Shown here: piece by piece, positions 53,161 through 62,507 of the stretch
Layout: every line of letters starts with the position of its first letter
Numbering within the stretch: position 1 is the first letter of the stretch
NCBI GenBank assembly: GCA_963210315.1
Contig: OY723312.1
Coordinates: 372,001-436,000, forward strand
Length of the DNA: 64,000 bases
Reading direction: 5' to 3'
Origin: Rhynchopus euleeides
Taxonomy: Eukaryota; Euglenozoa; Diplonemea; Diplonemida; Diplonemidae
Position numbers and translations under genes: made by a program
The notes under the pieces: generated by a model
Database searches by the model: none
The model's input: the letters and a program-made list of their open reading frames with translations, nothing else
Told to the model about the DNA's origin: nothing

Positions 53161-56043
53161 ATGCCACAGCGCGACATTCGCTCTATGTTCGGTGCGCGTG
53201 TGGTCAGGAGGCAGCGCACGGTGGGCGAAGTACAGGGGAAGAGCGGATACTCTGATGAGTACGCCATGTGGACGGCATCCACGTACACCACCGTAGAGGG
53301 CTTTGCAGAACTGGGGTCGCGGAATTTCCACGATTTCCTCTGCAAGCAGGGCAACCTGCGCTGCTTTCAACACCACCACGCCCTCAAGAACGGCTTCATC
53401 ATCGACTGGATAATCCGGTTCGATGAGCTCCTTCGCGTTGACGACGAGAAGGAGAAGCGCACGCCCCTTTCGGAGCTGGCGGCGGCGGCGAAGGCAGCCC
53501 CCCCCGCAGAGGAGCCACCAGCTGATGCCCCATCGGAGCCTGCACCTCTTGTCGAGGCACCGCAGCTGGGCACCTTGCCCATTCTACAACAAACGGAGGA
53601 AGAGCTGCGGCAGGAGCGGGAGGAGGAGGAGCAGCTGGCCTCGGGTGCGCGGGAAGAGGCGATGAGCAGGAGGAAGCGGAAGCGGGGATACTCTCTTGAT
53701 GTGAGTCGGGACAGGTATGCGGGATGCCCTCCGTATCCCCACATGCGTGAGTCGGAAGTGAAAGCGCACGCTGAAAGCTTAGTCAAAAACACCTCTGCAC
53801 CTGCGGACCCCCCTGCTCCCGTGACGTTTCCGACAGAGGCAGACCGTCTCAACATCCCCGCCGCCCACAAGTCGAAGGAGTCGCTTGAGAAGCACTTTCA
53901 GCTGTACCCCTGGCTGCAGCCCACCACCAGCGGCCTTATTTGTCGGGCATGTTCTGAAGGTGCACCTTCCTCCAGTACGGTGCTGCTGATTGGGAAAGCG
54001 TTAGCCTGGAATGAGGTCGATCGTCGTCTCAGCGACAAGGCCCGGGCACACAGCACTGTATCGAAGCACATCACGAAGTGGGAGACGCAGCTGGGACGGC
54101 TACAACGCCAGGCGCGATTTGGCAACGCGGGTGAAGTACGCCTGATGCAGTCAAACGCTGCGCAAGTCGCTGACTTCACGAAGCGGGTGTTGGCGACGCA
54201 GCAGCTGGTCACAGCTTTCCTCGACATCCACTTCCTGGCACATAACGACAAGGAGCTGTCTCTGTTTCAGATGCTCCGCGACCAGCGTGCTGCCACCTGC
54301 CCCGAAGCGAGGAAGTTCCTGTGCATGTACAGGAACCTGACGTCCATGTCCCGGGATCTCCTCGGCTGCATGGAGCGCGTGGTCCGTTCTGATGTGGAAG
54401 ACACCATCAAGCGGGCGAACACCATCTCGGTCATAGTCGACGAGACGCAGGACATCGGGCGAAAGGCACAATACGGCCTCTACATCCGCCCGGTGTTCGA
54501 GGAGGGGGGGAACTTCCGCTGCCGGGAGTTCTTCTGGGGCCTGCGGCCCCTGCAGCTGCGCGGCACAGGCCGCAACGTCGCGCAGCACACGATAAACATG
54601 TGCCCGGTGATTCCAAACTTCTGGAGCAAGGTGACAGGGCTGGGGAGTGACGGCTGTGCCGTGATGGCGGGGGTGAACAACGGGGTTCAAGCGATTCTCC
54701 GCCGGCAAAAGTGCCCGTTCTTGCTGTGGGCATACTGTGCTGCACACAGCCTGAATATCCACATGGTCAAGGGAGCGCGGGATTTCCCTGTGTTCCAGAA
54801 GGGGTGCGACTTCGTCTCTGGAGTGTATGGGTTTGTCTACGCCGGGCGGGGGAGTGGTGCGAGGAAGCTGCAATCATTCAAGAACTGCGTTGCGGCGTGG
54901 ACATCCCTTGAGGGCTTCTGCTGGTGGCGCGACGTCGAGTTGCGATCTGCTGGGAAGACGCGCTGGGTGTCGCACGAGCGGAGCGCCGCCGCCATCATCA
55001 ACTGCTTCAAGGGAGTCGTGCAGTTTTTGAAGCTGTTTGCCGCGGATGACCAGAAGGCAGAGGAGCTGTATGCAGACTGTACCCCGACGCTGTGCATTTC
55101 TCTATACCTCATGGATGCCCTGCTGAGCATTCTCGGCAGCTTCTCAAAGTGTTTGCAGAACCCAGGATTCTGCATCATCGAGCTGGATGCCATCAAGGCC
55201 CACTACATGACGAAGCTGCAAGGGTTAATCGACAGCCCTGAGGCACACGCCCCGCTGTACGCCGGCTGCTTTGCAGCAATCAACGACATGCGCGAATTCC
55301 TGCCACACAACCCGGCGTACCCCCTGACGGCCGCTTCGGTGCAAGCCTTCCACACCGATTACGCAAAGGGCTACCTCGCCTCCATCATGTCTGCGGTGAA
55401 GGATGAGATGAGCGGGTCAGCAGAGATCACCGCACTGGGGGTGTACGATCCCAGGGCTACCGTTTCTGAAGACAAGTTGTCGGAATACACGGACAAGCTG
55501 TGTGACTACTACGCCACCCCCAAGCAGTTTACATTTCTGAACGAAGCGGGCCAGGAGTGCACCACGTCGTTGAGCAACACCTACTTGACCGCAGGGGAGG
55601 CGGTTGCCTTGAAGAACGAAGTAACGGGGGTCAGGCAAGTCCTGTCGGAAGTGAAGAACGCGGTAGAAGCGCGCACATCGGGGAATGTGGCCTTCTCTGA
55701 CATCGCTCTGCAATTTCTGTCGGATGCGGTGAACAGGATGCGGTTTCCTGTGAGTACCCGCATGTTGGAGGTGGCGTTGAGTCTTCCCATCACAAGCTGC
55801 AGTGTTGAACGTTTATTCAGCAAGCTGAAGTTGGTGAAGACCCGCCTCCGCATGCGGATGCTCGACACTACCCTCGAACAGCTCATGTTTGTTGCTCTTG
55901 AGACACGGGTGGACGCCACAGGTGTTGTTGCTCAAGACCTGATGGAAAAATGTGTGACAATGTTCATATCGGAAAGCCGCAGACTTGCGTACGCCTCATA
56001 CAGGGAGTATGCAAGCTGTGCTGCTGCTGTTCATGCCAGTTGA
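53161..56043 (+). CDS. hAT-family transposase, intact
   Basis: 960 residues from ATG 53161 (AAAATGCC context, MPQRDIRSMFGARVV); the frame is open 87 bp further upstream, but this start is more natural. The N-terminal region is charged and Ala/Pro-rich (residues 90-210). A basic KRKRGYS signal lies near 200. The catalytic core contains ISVIVDETQDIGRKAQYGLY (first Asp), TGLGSDGCAVMAGVNNGV (second Asp) and YCAAHSLNIHMVKG. The C-terminal dimerisation segment is LPITSCSVERLFSKLKLVKT with RLRMRMLDTTLEQLMFVAL. The layout is that of hAT transposases of the ZNF862/KIAA1586-like type. It is not interrupted, so it could be active or recently active. The direct repeats at 52817 and 56342 flank it; classical inverted termini were not identified. 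Confidence 0.88.
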   Translation: MPQRDIRSMFGARVVRRQRTVGEVQGKSGYSDEYAMWTASTYTTVEGFAELGSRNFHDFLCKQGNLRCFQHHHALKNGFIIDWIIRFDELLRVDDEKEKRTPLSELAAAAKAAPPAEEPPADAPSEPAPLVEAPQLGTLPILQQTEEELRQEREEEEQLASGAREEAMSRRKRKRGYSLDVSRDRYAGCPPYPHMRESEVKAHAESLVKNTSAPADPPAPVTFPTEADRLNIPAAHKSKESLEKHFQLYPWLQPTTSGLICRACSEGAPSSSTVLLIGKALAWNEVDRRLSDKARAHSTVSKHITKWETQLGRLQRQARFGNAGEVRLMQSNAAQVADFTKRVLATQQLVTAFLDIHFLAHNDKELSLFQMLRDQRAATCPEARKFLCMYRNLTSMSRDLLGCMERVVRSDVEDTIKRANTISVIVDETQDIGRKAQYGLYIRPVFEEGGNFRCREFFWGLRPLQLRGTGRNVAQHTINMCPVIPNFWSKVTGLGSDGCAVMAGVNNGVQAILRRQKCPFLLWAYCAAHSLNIHMVKGARDFPVFQKGCDFVSGVYGFVYAGRGSGARKLQSFKNCVAAWTSLEGFCWWRDVELRSAGKTRWVSHERSAAAIINCFKGVVQFLKLFAADDQKAEELYADCTPTLCISLYLMDALLSILGSFSKCLQNPGFCIIELDAIKAHYMTKLQGLIDSPEAHAPLYAGCFAAINDMREFLPHNPAYPLTAASVQAFHTDYAKGYLASIMSAVKDEMSGSAEITALGVYDPRATVSEDKLSEYTDKLCDYYATPKQFTFLNEAGQECTTSLSNTYLTAGEAVALKNEVTGVRQVLSEVKNAVEARTSGNVAFSDIALQFLSDAVNRMRFPVSTRMLEVALSLPITSCSVERLFSKLKLVKTRLRMRMLDTTLEQLMFVALETRVDATGVVAQDLMEKCVTMFISESRRLAYASYREYASCAAAVHAS

Positions 56044-56341
56044 GTGGGGTGTGGGTATGTGGGTGGGTGGAGTTGTAGGAAGGGAAACCCCCTTATATAT
56101 GGGAAAATGGCCGGATTTTTACCCCCGATTACCCCCGGTTTTTGGCGCCCAGCCCGGAACCCTATCTTTTACCCTGTTTTGTTTGCCGATCTTTTTTTTT
56201 CGCCTTTTTCTCCTTCTTCTGGGCCCATCTCTGGGTATCCCCTCTCCTTTGGACTCGTAACAAAAAAGCTCAAAAAAGGGGCAGCGTTAAAGTTATCTTT
56301 TTCACCAAGGATATATCAGTGCACATGCCACCTATATCCAA
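56044..56341. other. 3' flank of hAT gene
   Basis: Contains GATTTTTACCCCCGATTACCC and GCGCCCAGCCCGGAACCC phrases that recur at 57066-57115, identifying them as part of the transposon rather than host sequence. Confidence 0.6.
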
Positions 56342-56455
56342 TCAGTGTTTAAGATACTGTTACGAAAAACGGGGCTTAGCCCCGGTTTTTGAGATTTTGC
56401 CCCGAAAAACCGGGGGTGCCTCTTTTTTTTTTCCACCGGGATTTTTCTGAGATTC
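56342..56455. repeat. Direct repeat flanking hAT element, right copy
   Basis: Same orientation as 52817-52930 with a few substitutions. Direct rather than inverted repeats around a hAT gene are unexpected. Confidence 0.9.
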
Positions 56456-56601
56456 TGTCCGGGTACTATTCCAGGGTACTTTTTGGCCAGAGGAGGCCGG
56501 GGGCAAGAGCACAGTGCCCTGCCCCAGGGTTAGCCCGATGAACCTGTTGAGCACAAGGTGCACGTTGACTACATGCGGCGTGCGACTATGGAGCAGAATC
56601 A

Positions 56602-56824
56602 GCTGTTCGCTACCGTGGCCTCCGGCGGCTGGGGGGCTCCGCCCCCCAGACCCCCCTGTGCCGTCTGCCTGTCTTATATCCAACACCCTTTGAGGTCAAT
56701 TGGGGATGGAATACAGACCACCCGGGAGGATGCAGGCAGCTCACAGAATCGTACGGTTACAAGGAACAGATGCTCACTACCGTGGCCTCCGGCGGCTGGG
56801 GGGCACCGCCCCCCAGACCCCCCA
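56602..56824 (+). repeat. Paired CCGTGGCCTCCGGCGG repeat
   Basis: Two direct copies (about 56602-56660 and 56766-56824), each reading CTCACTACCGTGGCCTCCGG or CGCTACCGTGGCCTCC, then a GGGGGGC...GCCCCCC hairpin and AGACCCCCC. They are spaced about 165 bp apart, as in the pairs at 34999/35172 and 39537/39713. Single copies lie at about 26037 and 61523. Confidence 0.85.
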
Positions 56825-56851
56825 TGTGGCCTGTGCCTGTCCAGAACCAAG

Positions 56852-57133
56852 TCTGCAAGGGCAACCTGCGGTGCTTTCAACACCACCGCGCTCTCCCGAA
56901 CGCCTTTCTCATCGACTGGCTCCTTCGCGTTGGCGCCAAGAAGGAGCGCGCTCCTCTCGGACCTGGCAGCGGCCCCCGCAGAGGAGCCACCCTGCCCATC
57001 CCAGTTGAGTGGCGTGGGGTGGGGTGGGGTTGTGGGAAGGGAAGCCCTTCCAGTTGGGGAAATGGCTGAAATTTTACCCCCGATTACCCCCGGTTTTCGG
57101 CGCGCAGCCCGGAACCCTATCTTTTACCCTGAT
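56852..57133 (+). pseudogene. Internally deleted hAT derivative
   Basis: 56852-57006 matches codons of the transposase near 53339-53527 (CTGCAAG..GGGCAACCTGCG, then TTCAACACCACC). The sequence then jumps to the transposon's 3' end (CCCAGTTGAGTGG..., matching 56033-56165). Over 2.5 kb of the gene is missing. It is out of frame and cannot encode a transposase. Confidence 0.85.
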
Positions 57134-58589
57134 CCAATGCATTGCTTTTTTTTTGCCTCAGCGCCTGGCAGCCTGGCCTCGAAGGCAACCCGAGATACTG
57201 CCATCTCCTCAACTATGACCCTCAAGAGGAATATGGTTTGCTATATCGACGGGAGGCACCCGGCTGCCAAAACAAAGAACTGTTCGCCACAATGCTGTTT
57301 TGCTGTATTTTTTGTTTTCTTTTTCCATGACCCAACAGGCGCAGGCGAGTGCGATGGGGGGGGGGGGGTGATGGGAGCTTGTGGAGTGAGGGGGGGCGTT
57401 GTGAAGGGCTTTCCTTCGGGACAAACCCCACCTTATAAACCCCCCTCCTCCCCCTCCCCCCCCTCCCCTCCCCCATCCGTAATTTCACCGCCCCTGTTGG
57501 TTGTGTTGCCAATAAAAAAAAACCTCCACGATTGCTTGGCTCATCCACACACCCCTCCGCCCCGCCCCTCCGGCACACCCACACGTGAATAGCAGTATAA
57601 TACTTTTGGTTTCGCGCAGAACACACCGAGCAGCTCACGCCCCCCCCTCTGCTCCGATTAATGCGCCCCCCGCTGCTGCCCATAATGTGTATTTTTTTCC
57701 AACGATCCTCTCATACCCGACGGGGGATGCACAAACCAATAAGGAGGTGACGTCGTTTCTCCCTCCCCATACCAGAACCGCCTCTATCTGAGATGCAAGG
57801 GGCTCGCGGTTGTGTCTGGACAGAATCCTGCACCGGGAGAGGTTAGCAGGGTGGCGGGACAACGGGATGACACTATCGTCCCACCCGCCCCCCGCCAGCT
57901 TGCTGCCCGGTGATATTCTATGCGAGGGAAGTAGCACGTCGGGAAGAGAGAGGCAGGGAGGGAAAAATGGCACATCAGCAGGGCAGACTCAGGCTTGGGT
58001 TGGGTTGCGTTGGTAGGGGTGGAATCGGGAAGTCAAAAAGGAGGATGAGGGGGGGGGGGGGAAATGCTTTATTTGCGAAAAAAAACACTCGCCGGGGCGA
58101 GAGAACCGAGATGAGGGATAAATAAAACGATAAAAAAAGAGAGGGGGGGGGATGTGTGGGGTAAAAAAAGCAAACGAAGGCAACAAGGGTAATATAAAGA
58201 GAAAATGGGGAAGGGGAGCGAGTGGGGTAAGGGGGAGTCACGTGTGAAAATGGGTGTGGGTGTCGGGGGGATGCAGGAGTGGCGTATTTGCTGATACCCC
58301 GCCACGCAGCGCAAGGCGCCAATGAGCTGTTTTCCTGAAGCGTGCGGCAGCGAGGTTAGTGGAGGTGAAGACAGTCCGAAGCGAGGATCGCAACGGAGTC
58401 ACACCAGCCCGAAGGTACCGCGGGGCGGGCTTCGTGCTGCTGCTGCTGCTCCTAGGTGACGTATCGGTGCTGCCCCAGGGCAGTGGGGGTGCGACGGGAA
58501 AACGTGCGGAGCAAACAGGAAGGGATGGCGATGTGTCGAAAAAATGGGAAGTGGGGGGGGGGGGGGGGTCGGGGTAAGTCATTGCGACA
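57134..58589. other. Non-coding region
   Basis: Poly-G/poly-C runs (57357-57368, 57445-57475, 58049-58060), AG-rich tracts and no recognisable gene. Confidence 0.45.
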
Positions 58590-58592
58590 CGC

Positions 58593-60818
58593 TTACTCCT
58601 CCTTCTCCTCGGCCTTGGCGTCGTCCGCCTTGGCGGGCTCGGCCTCCTTGTCGGCCTCCTTCTCGTCCTTGCTCTTGCGGGCGCGGGGGGCACGCGGCTT
58701 CGCGGACTTCCACGTGCGGGCACCCTCCTCAGCACCGTAGAACTTCACGAACTCGGCGAAGGTGAAGTACTTCTTGTCCGCGTCGGTCTTGTCCTGGCGC
58801 ACCTCCACCAGACCCACCACGGCCTTGTTGCCCGCCTCCTTCATGGCCTCACCGATGGTGCCACCACCCACCTTCTTCCCGTTCACTGTCACCACCTTGA
58901 CAGGCGGCTTCACACCGCCCTTTGCGACCGGGCTGTCCGCCTCCACCTCCAGGACGAACACGCCGTCGCGGGACCAGCCCCACAGCTCGCCCTCGGCGCG
59001 CTCCAGCGTCACCTCCTGCACCTTGTTCTCCACCTTCTTGTCAGCGGCAGGTGCGGCACCCTCACCAGCCTTCTTCCACAGGGTCTCACCCTTCTTCTTC
59101 CCGTACTCCTCGACGAACTCAGCCTTCGTGTAGGTCTTCTTCGACTTCGGCTCGTTGGGGTCACGGCGCTTCTCGTTCGTCTCCTGTTGATGGGGAAGTG
59201 TGGTGGTACAGGCCACAGGATCACACACCACAAACAAGACTGGGCAAAGCAACATGCAACATACCGTGGACTCACCAGCCTTCTTCCACAGGGTCTCGCC
59301 CTTCTTCTTGCCGTACTCCTCGACGAACTCGGCCTTGGTGTAGGTCTTCTTCGACTTCGGCTCGTTGGGGTCACGACGCTTCTCGGGACCAGCGGGCTTG
59401 GCAGGTGCGGCGGCATCACCGGCCTTCTTCCACAGAGTCTCACCCTTCTTCTTGCCGTACTCCTCAACGAACTCAGCCTTCGTGTAGGTCTTCTTGGACT
59501 TGGGCTCGTTGGGGTCACGGCGCTTCTCGGGACCAGCGGGCTTGGCAGGGGCGGCAACGGCAGCACCCTCACCAGCCTTCTTCCACAGAGTCTCACCCTT
59601 CTTCTTGCCGTACTCCTCGACGAACTCAGCCTTGGTGTAGGTCTTCTTCGACTTGGGCTCGTTGGGGTCACGACGCTTCTCGGGACCAGCGGGCTTGGCA
59701 GGGGCCACGCTGTCGCCAGCCTGACGCCACAGGGCCTCACCCTTCTTCTTCCCGTACTCCTCAACGAACTCAGCCTTCGTGTAGGTCTTCTTGGACTTGG
59801 GCTCGTTGGGGTCACGGCGCTTCTCGGGACCGGCAGGCTTGGCCGGGGCGGCAACGGCAGCACCCTCACCAGCCTGCTTCCACAGAGTCTCGCCCTTCCG
59901 CTTGCCGTACTCCTCGACGAACTCAGCCTTGGTGTAGGTCTTCTTCGACTTGGGCTCGTTGGGGTCACGACGCTTCTCGGGACCAGCGGGCTTGGCAGGG
60001 GCCACGCTGTCGCCAGCCTGGCGCCACAGGGCCTCACCCTTCTTCTTGCCGTACTCCTCAACGAACTCGGTCCTCGTGTAGGTCTTCCTCGACTTCGGCT
60101 CGTTGGGGTCACGGCGCTTCTCGGGACCCGCAGGCTTGGCCGGGGCAGCACGAGCGCCCTTCCCACCGGCAATGGCACCGGTGGACGCACCCGCACGCGA
60201 CCACTCCTGCTCGCCACGGCGCGGCCCGTACTCGGACAGGAACTCGGCACGCGTGTACGTGCGGTTGCTCCTGGGCTCGTTGGGGTCGCGGCGGCGCTCC
60301 TCAGGGGCACGGCGCCCGGCGTCCGACCGCCCCGCCGCCTGCTCCCAGATGCGGTTCGCGTCCGCACCGTAGTAGCTGCGGAACTCCTCGTACGTGTACA
60401 TCTTCCCGTCGCGCGGGTCGGGGCGACGCAGAGGACCAGCACCACCACCACCACCACCGCCACCCTGCTGCACAGGGGCGCGCTCAGCCGGGCGGCGGGC
60501 CTCAGCAACGGGCTCGATCATGGAGCGCATGGCGTCGAAACGCACACCGTTGATCAGCACCTCGGCCACGGCGTGGGGGTCGATGTCCTTCCCGGGACCC
60601 GGCAGGCCGGTCACCGCCCCGATCATCCCCTGCATCACCACCTGCCCACGCTCCTCGCCCTCCAGCTTCACGAGCGCACGCACCTTCTGCCCGATACGGT
60701 AGTGCTCACCACGCTCCCATGCCTGCTGCCCCTTCGCCTCACCGTAGTACTCGACGAACTCCGTACGCGTGTACTGCTGCGTGCTCTGGCGGTCGAAGGG
60801 GTCGTAGCGGCGCGACAT
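58593..60818 (-). CDS. Tandem YT-EF-YG-W motif protein with PDZ-like domain, copy 2
   Basis: 714 residues after removing the intron at 59184-59264. It has the same order of modules as copy 1: N-terminal YDPFDRQSTQQYTRTEFVEY repeat, barrel-like module, about ten further repeats, PDZ-like segment, final repeat and acidic tail. It is eight residues shorter in the KEAD tail. The few nucleotide differences seen by eye are mostly silent (for example ACCGTC/ACTGTC near 58890), consistent with recent duplication or gene conversion. Only about 60 bp of 5' flank is shared, so promoter activity may differ. Confidence 0.8.
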   Translation of the reverse strand: MSRRYDPFDRQSTQQYTRTEFVEYYGEAKGQQAWERGEHYRIGQKVRALVKLEGEERGQVVMQGMIGAVTGLPGPGKDIDPHAVAEVLINGVRFDAMRSMIEPVAEARRPAERAPVQQGGGGGGGGAGPLRRPDPRDGKMYTYEEFRSYYGADANRIWEQAAGRSDAGRRAPEERRRDPNEPRSNRTYTRAEFLSEYGPRRGEQEWSRAGASTGAIAGGKGARAAPAKPAGPEKRRDPNEPKSRKTYTRTEFVEEYGKKKGEALWRQAGDSVAPAKPAGPEKRRDPNEPKSKKTYTKAEFVEEYGKRKGETLWKQAGEGAAVAAPAKPAGPEKRRDPNEPKSKKTYTKAEFVEEYGKKKGEALWRQAGDSVAPAKPAGPEKRRDPNEPKSKKTYTKAEFVEEYGKKKGETLWKKAGEGAAVAAPAKPAGPEKRRDPNEPKSKKTYTKAEFVEEYGKKKGETLWKKAGDAAAPAKPAGPEKRRDPNEPKSKKTYTKAEFVEEYGKKKGETLWKKAGESTVCCMLLCPVLFVVCDPVACTTTLPHQQETNEKRRDPNEPKSKKTYTKAEFVEEYGKKKGETLWKKAGEGAAPAADKKVENKVQEVTLERAEGELWGWSRDGVFVLEVEADSPVAKGGVKPPVKVVTVNGKKVGGGTIGEAMKEAGNKAVVGLVEVRQDKTDADKKYFTFAEFVKFYGAEEGARTWKSAKPRAPRARKSKDEKEADKEAEPAKADDAKAEEKEE
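59184..59264 (-). other. 81 bp GT-AG intron, copy 2
   Basis: Identical in position and apparently in sequence to 50016-50096. Its presence argues that the duplication was DNA-mediated and not a retrocopy. Confidence 0.85.
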
Positions 60819-60878
60819 CGTGGCTTGCTGCTGCTTGTTTTTCCTGTGGCTGTGTGCGGGATGTGCAATGTGAGAACA

Positions 60879-62006
60879 TCTGTGACAACATATTCTAAAT
60901 GTACTCCATGCATGAGTTGTCGGAAGAAGCCGCCTTTCCACAGCCACGACCCTGTTGCGCATCGCCACGCCGGACCCACAGGCGCCATCACTGCGCAGTG
61001 ACGTGCCTGGCGACCAGAACCTCCACCTTCCCATACAAGCAACTTGGCGTGTTGCTCCAGGCAACACAGCAGAAACGTACACGAGGCATTGGGACGGGGG
61101 ACGCAGGTGCGGGCAGGCTCCTTCCCTTCAAACTCCTGGCGGATCACGTTGCATCGATTTGCTGTAGTGACGAACCGCAGCCCGCGTTGCAACACACCCC
61201 ACACCCACACCTGCAGTGCATCGGGGCGCGCCGTGTCTCCCACGAAGGTGTCACTCATTCTTTTTTCGTTCGGTTGTATGTGTCGGTCAGGGTATAAGAT
61301 AGACTTTTTTTCTGGCGCCGTTTTCCGGTTTTTCTGGTTTTGAAAAGTTTTCGCGCGCGCCTTCGGCGCGCGCGACCCACGCAAACCCTCCCAGAATCTG
61401 AGAGGGCCCGGTGCCTGCGCGCGTCCTGTCGTACTGAGGCTGCTTGGTGGGGCAGGCGCAGCAGCTGCTTTGAAAGTTTGGACTCTCGGCTAAAAAACCG
61501 GTCTGGTGCATTGTTTTTACACAGGGGGGTCTGGGGGGCGGAGCCCCCCAGCCGCCGGAGGCCACGGTAGTGAACATCTGTTCCCTACAGTCTGGATTCG
61601 CTTGTAAGTAGGAAGGCTTCGCTGTATCGCAGCCCGGCCAGCAGGAGATCACTGGTCCTTGAGGGCTCAACCTTCAGGGTGGAGGAGGACGGGGGAGCGA
61701 CCACTCATGACAGGTGTGCGTTGTGGGTGGAGTGGGTGCACGACAGAATGGCCAAAGGGTCCACGAGATCTCTGCACACATTCCGTTATCGAGGAGATGG
61801 GCACCTGCTTTCTCCCCAGCTGTGACGACAGGCAACAAACAAATCTCATCTGTTAGTTGCCCCCAATAGGCTTGGCGACATTCAAGACTGCTTGAAAGTC
61901 GTTCGTGTTCTCGTCTCAGCCCTCCAGACAAGCAGATCTGTCTCGAGTTGGTGGGATGTCGCCATGTATTCGATGGCACCGAGTGACGCTGCACAGAGGC
62001 AGACGA
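60879..62006. other. Non-coding region with one CCGTGGCCTCCGGCGG repeat
   Basis: The repeat lies inverted at about 61523-61582. A CGCGCGCGCCTTCGGCGCGCGCG-type hairpin near 61351-61374 resembles the one in the arms at 35440 and 39300. No gene was recognised. Confidence 0.5.
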
Positions 62007-62056
62007 CACGGTGAACTCCAGCGGAGGTTACCCTACCTCCGCTGGAGTACACCGTG
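62007..62056. mobile_element. Minimal J-type foldback, 50 bp
   Basis: CACGGTGAACTCCAGCGG and CCGCTGGAGTACACCGTG enclose only AGGTTACCCTACCT. It consists of the two ends of element J with almost nothing between them. It is not flanked by TA. Confidence 0.8.
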
Positions 62057-62064
62057 TGTCTCCC

Positions 62065-62309
62065 AAAAGTGTCACTTCAACTCTGCCGCTCTTCCTCTAC
62101 TACTTGGTACTTCGTTTGATGCGTTGACGCTTCCACACACACTTACAAACCCACTTGCCTGATGAAGGGGGTGGTGTGTAGAGCACGTTTGGCAGAGCTG
62201 AATGACACATTCCGCGCGAAGGTCGTGTGCGTAAAAAGTGTCACTTCAACTCTGCCGCTCTTCCTCTACTACTTGGTACTTCGTTTGATGCGTTGACGCT
62301 TCCACACCC
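62065..62309 (+). repeat. Two direct copies of a 75 bp block
   Basis: 62065-62139 and 62234-62308 are identical over AAAAGTGTCACTTCAACTC, CCGCTCTTCCTCTACTAC and GATGCGTTGACGCTTCC. They are spaced 169 bp apart. Between them lies CCTGATGAAGGGGGTGGTG, part of the stem-loop repeat also seen at 18711. A related GTTGCGTTGACGCTTCTAC occurs at 18660. Confidence 0.88.
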
Positions 62310-62507
62310 AGGACCCTCTTCCGGAGGGACGTGCTCGTGCACCGGTTGGTCGGCATACATACGGTGCCGAGTGCGGGTTATGTGGTGCTGCGTGTTGGCA
62401 TCTGTGCTGGAGCTAGGCGTATTGCCCGTTCTGCTCGTGTTCCGCGGGTGTCAGCTCGCTCGTCGGTTGGTACCCGTTGGGGGTTGAGTGCAGCCGCTTC
62501 GTGCGTG

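Larger units (their letters stand above)
58590..60878 (-). repeat. Precisely duplicated gene segment, copy 2
   Basis: 2289 bp matching 49398-51710. Both borders are abrupt. No target duplication or terminal repeat is visible at either edge. Confidence 0.92.
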
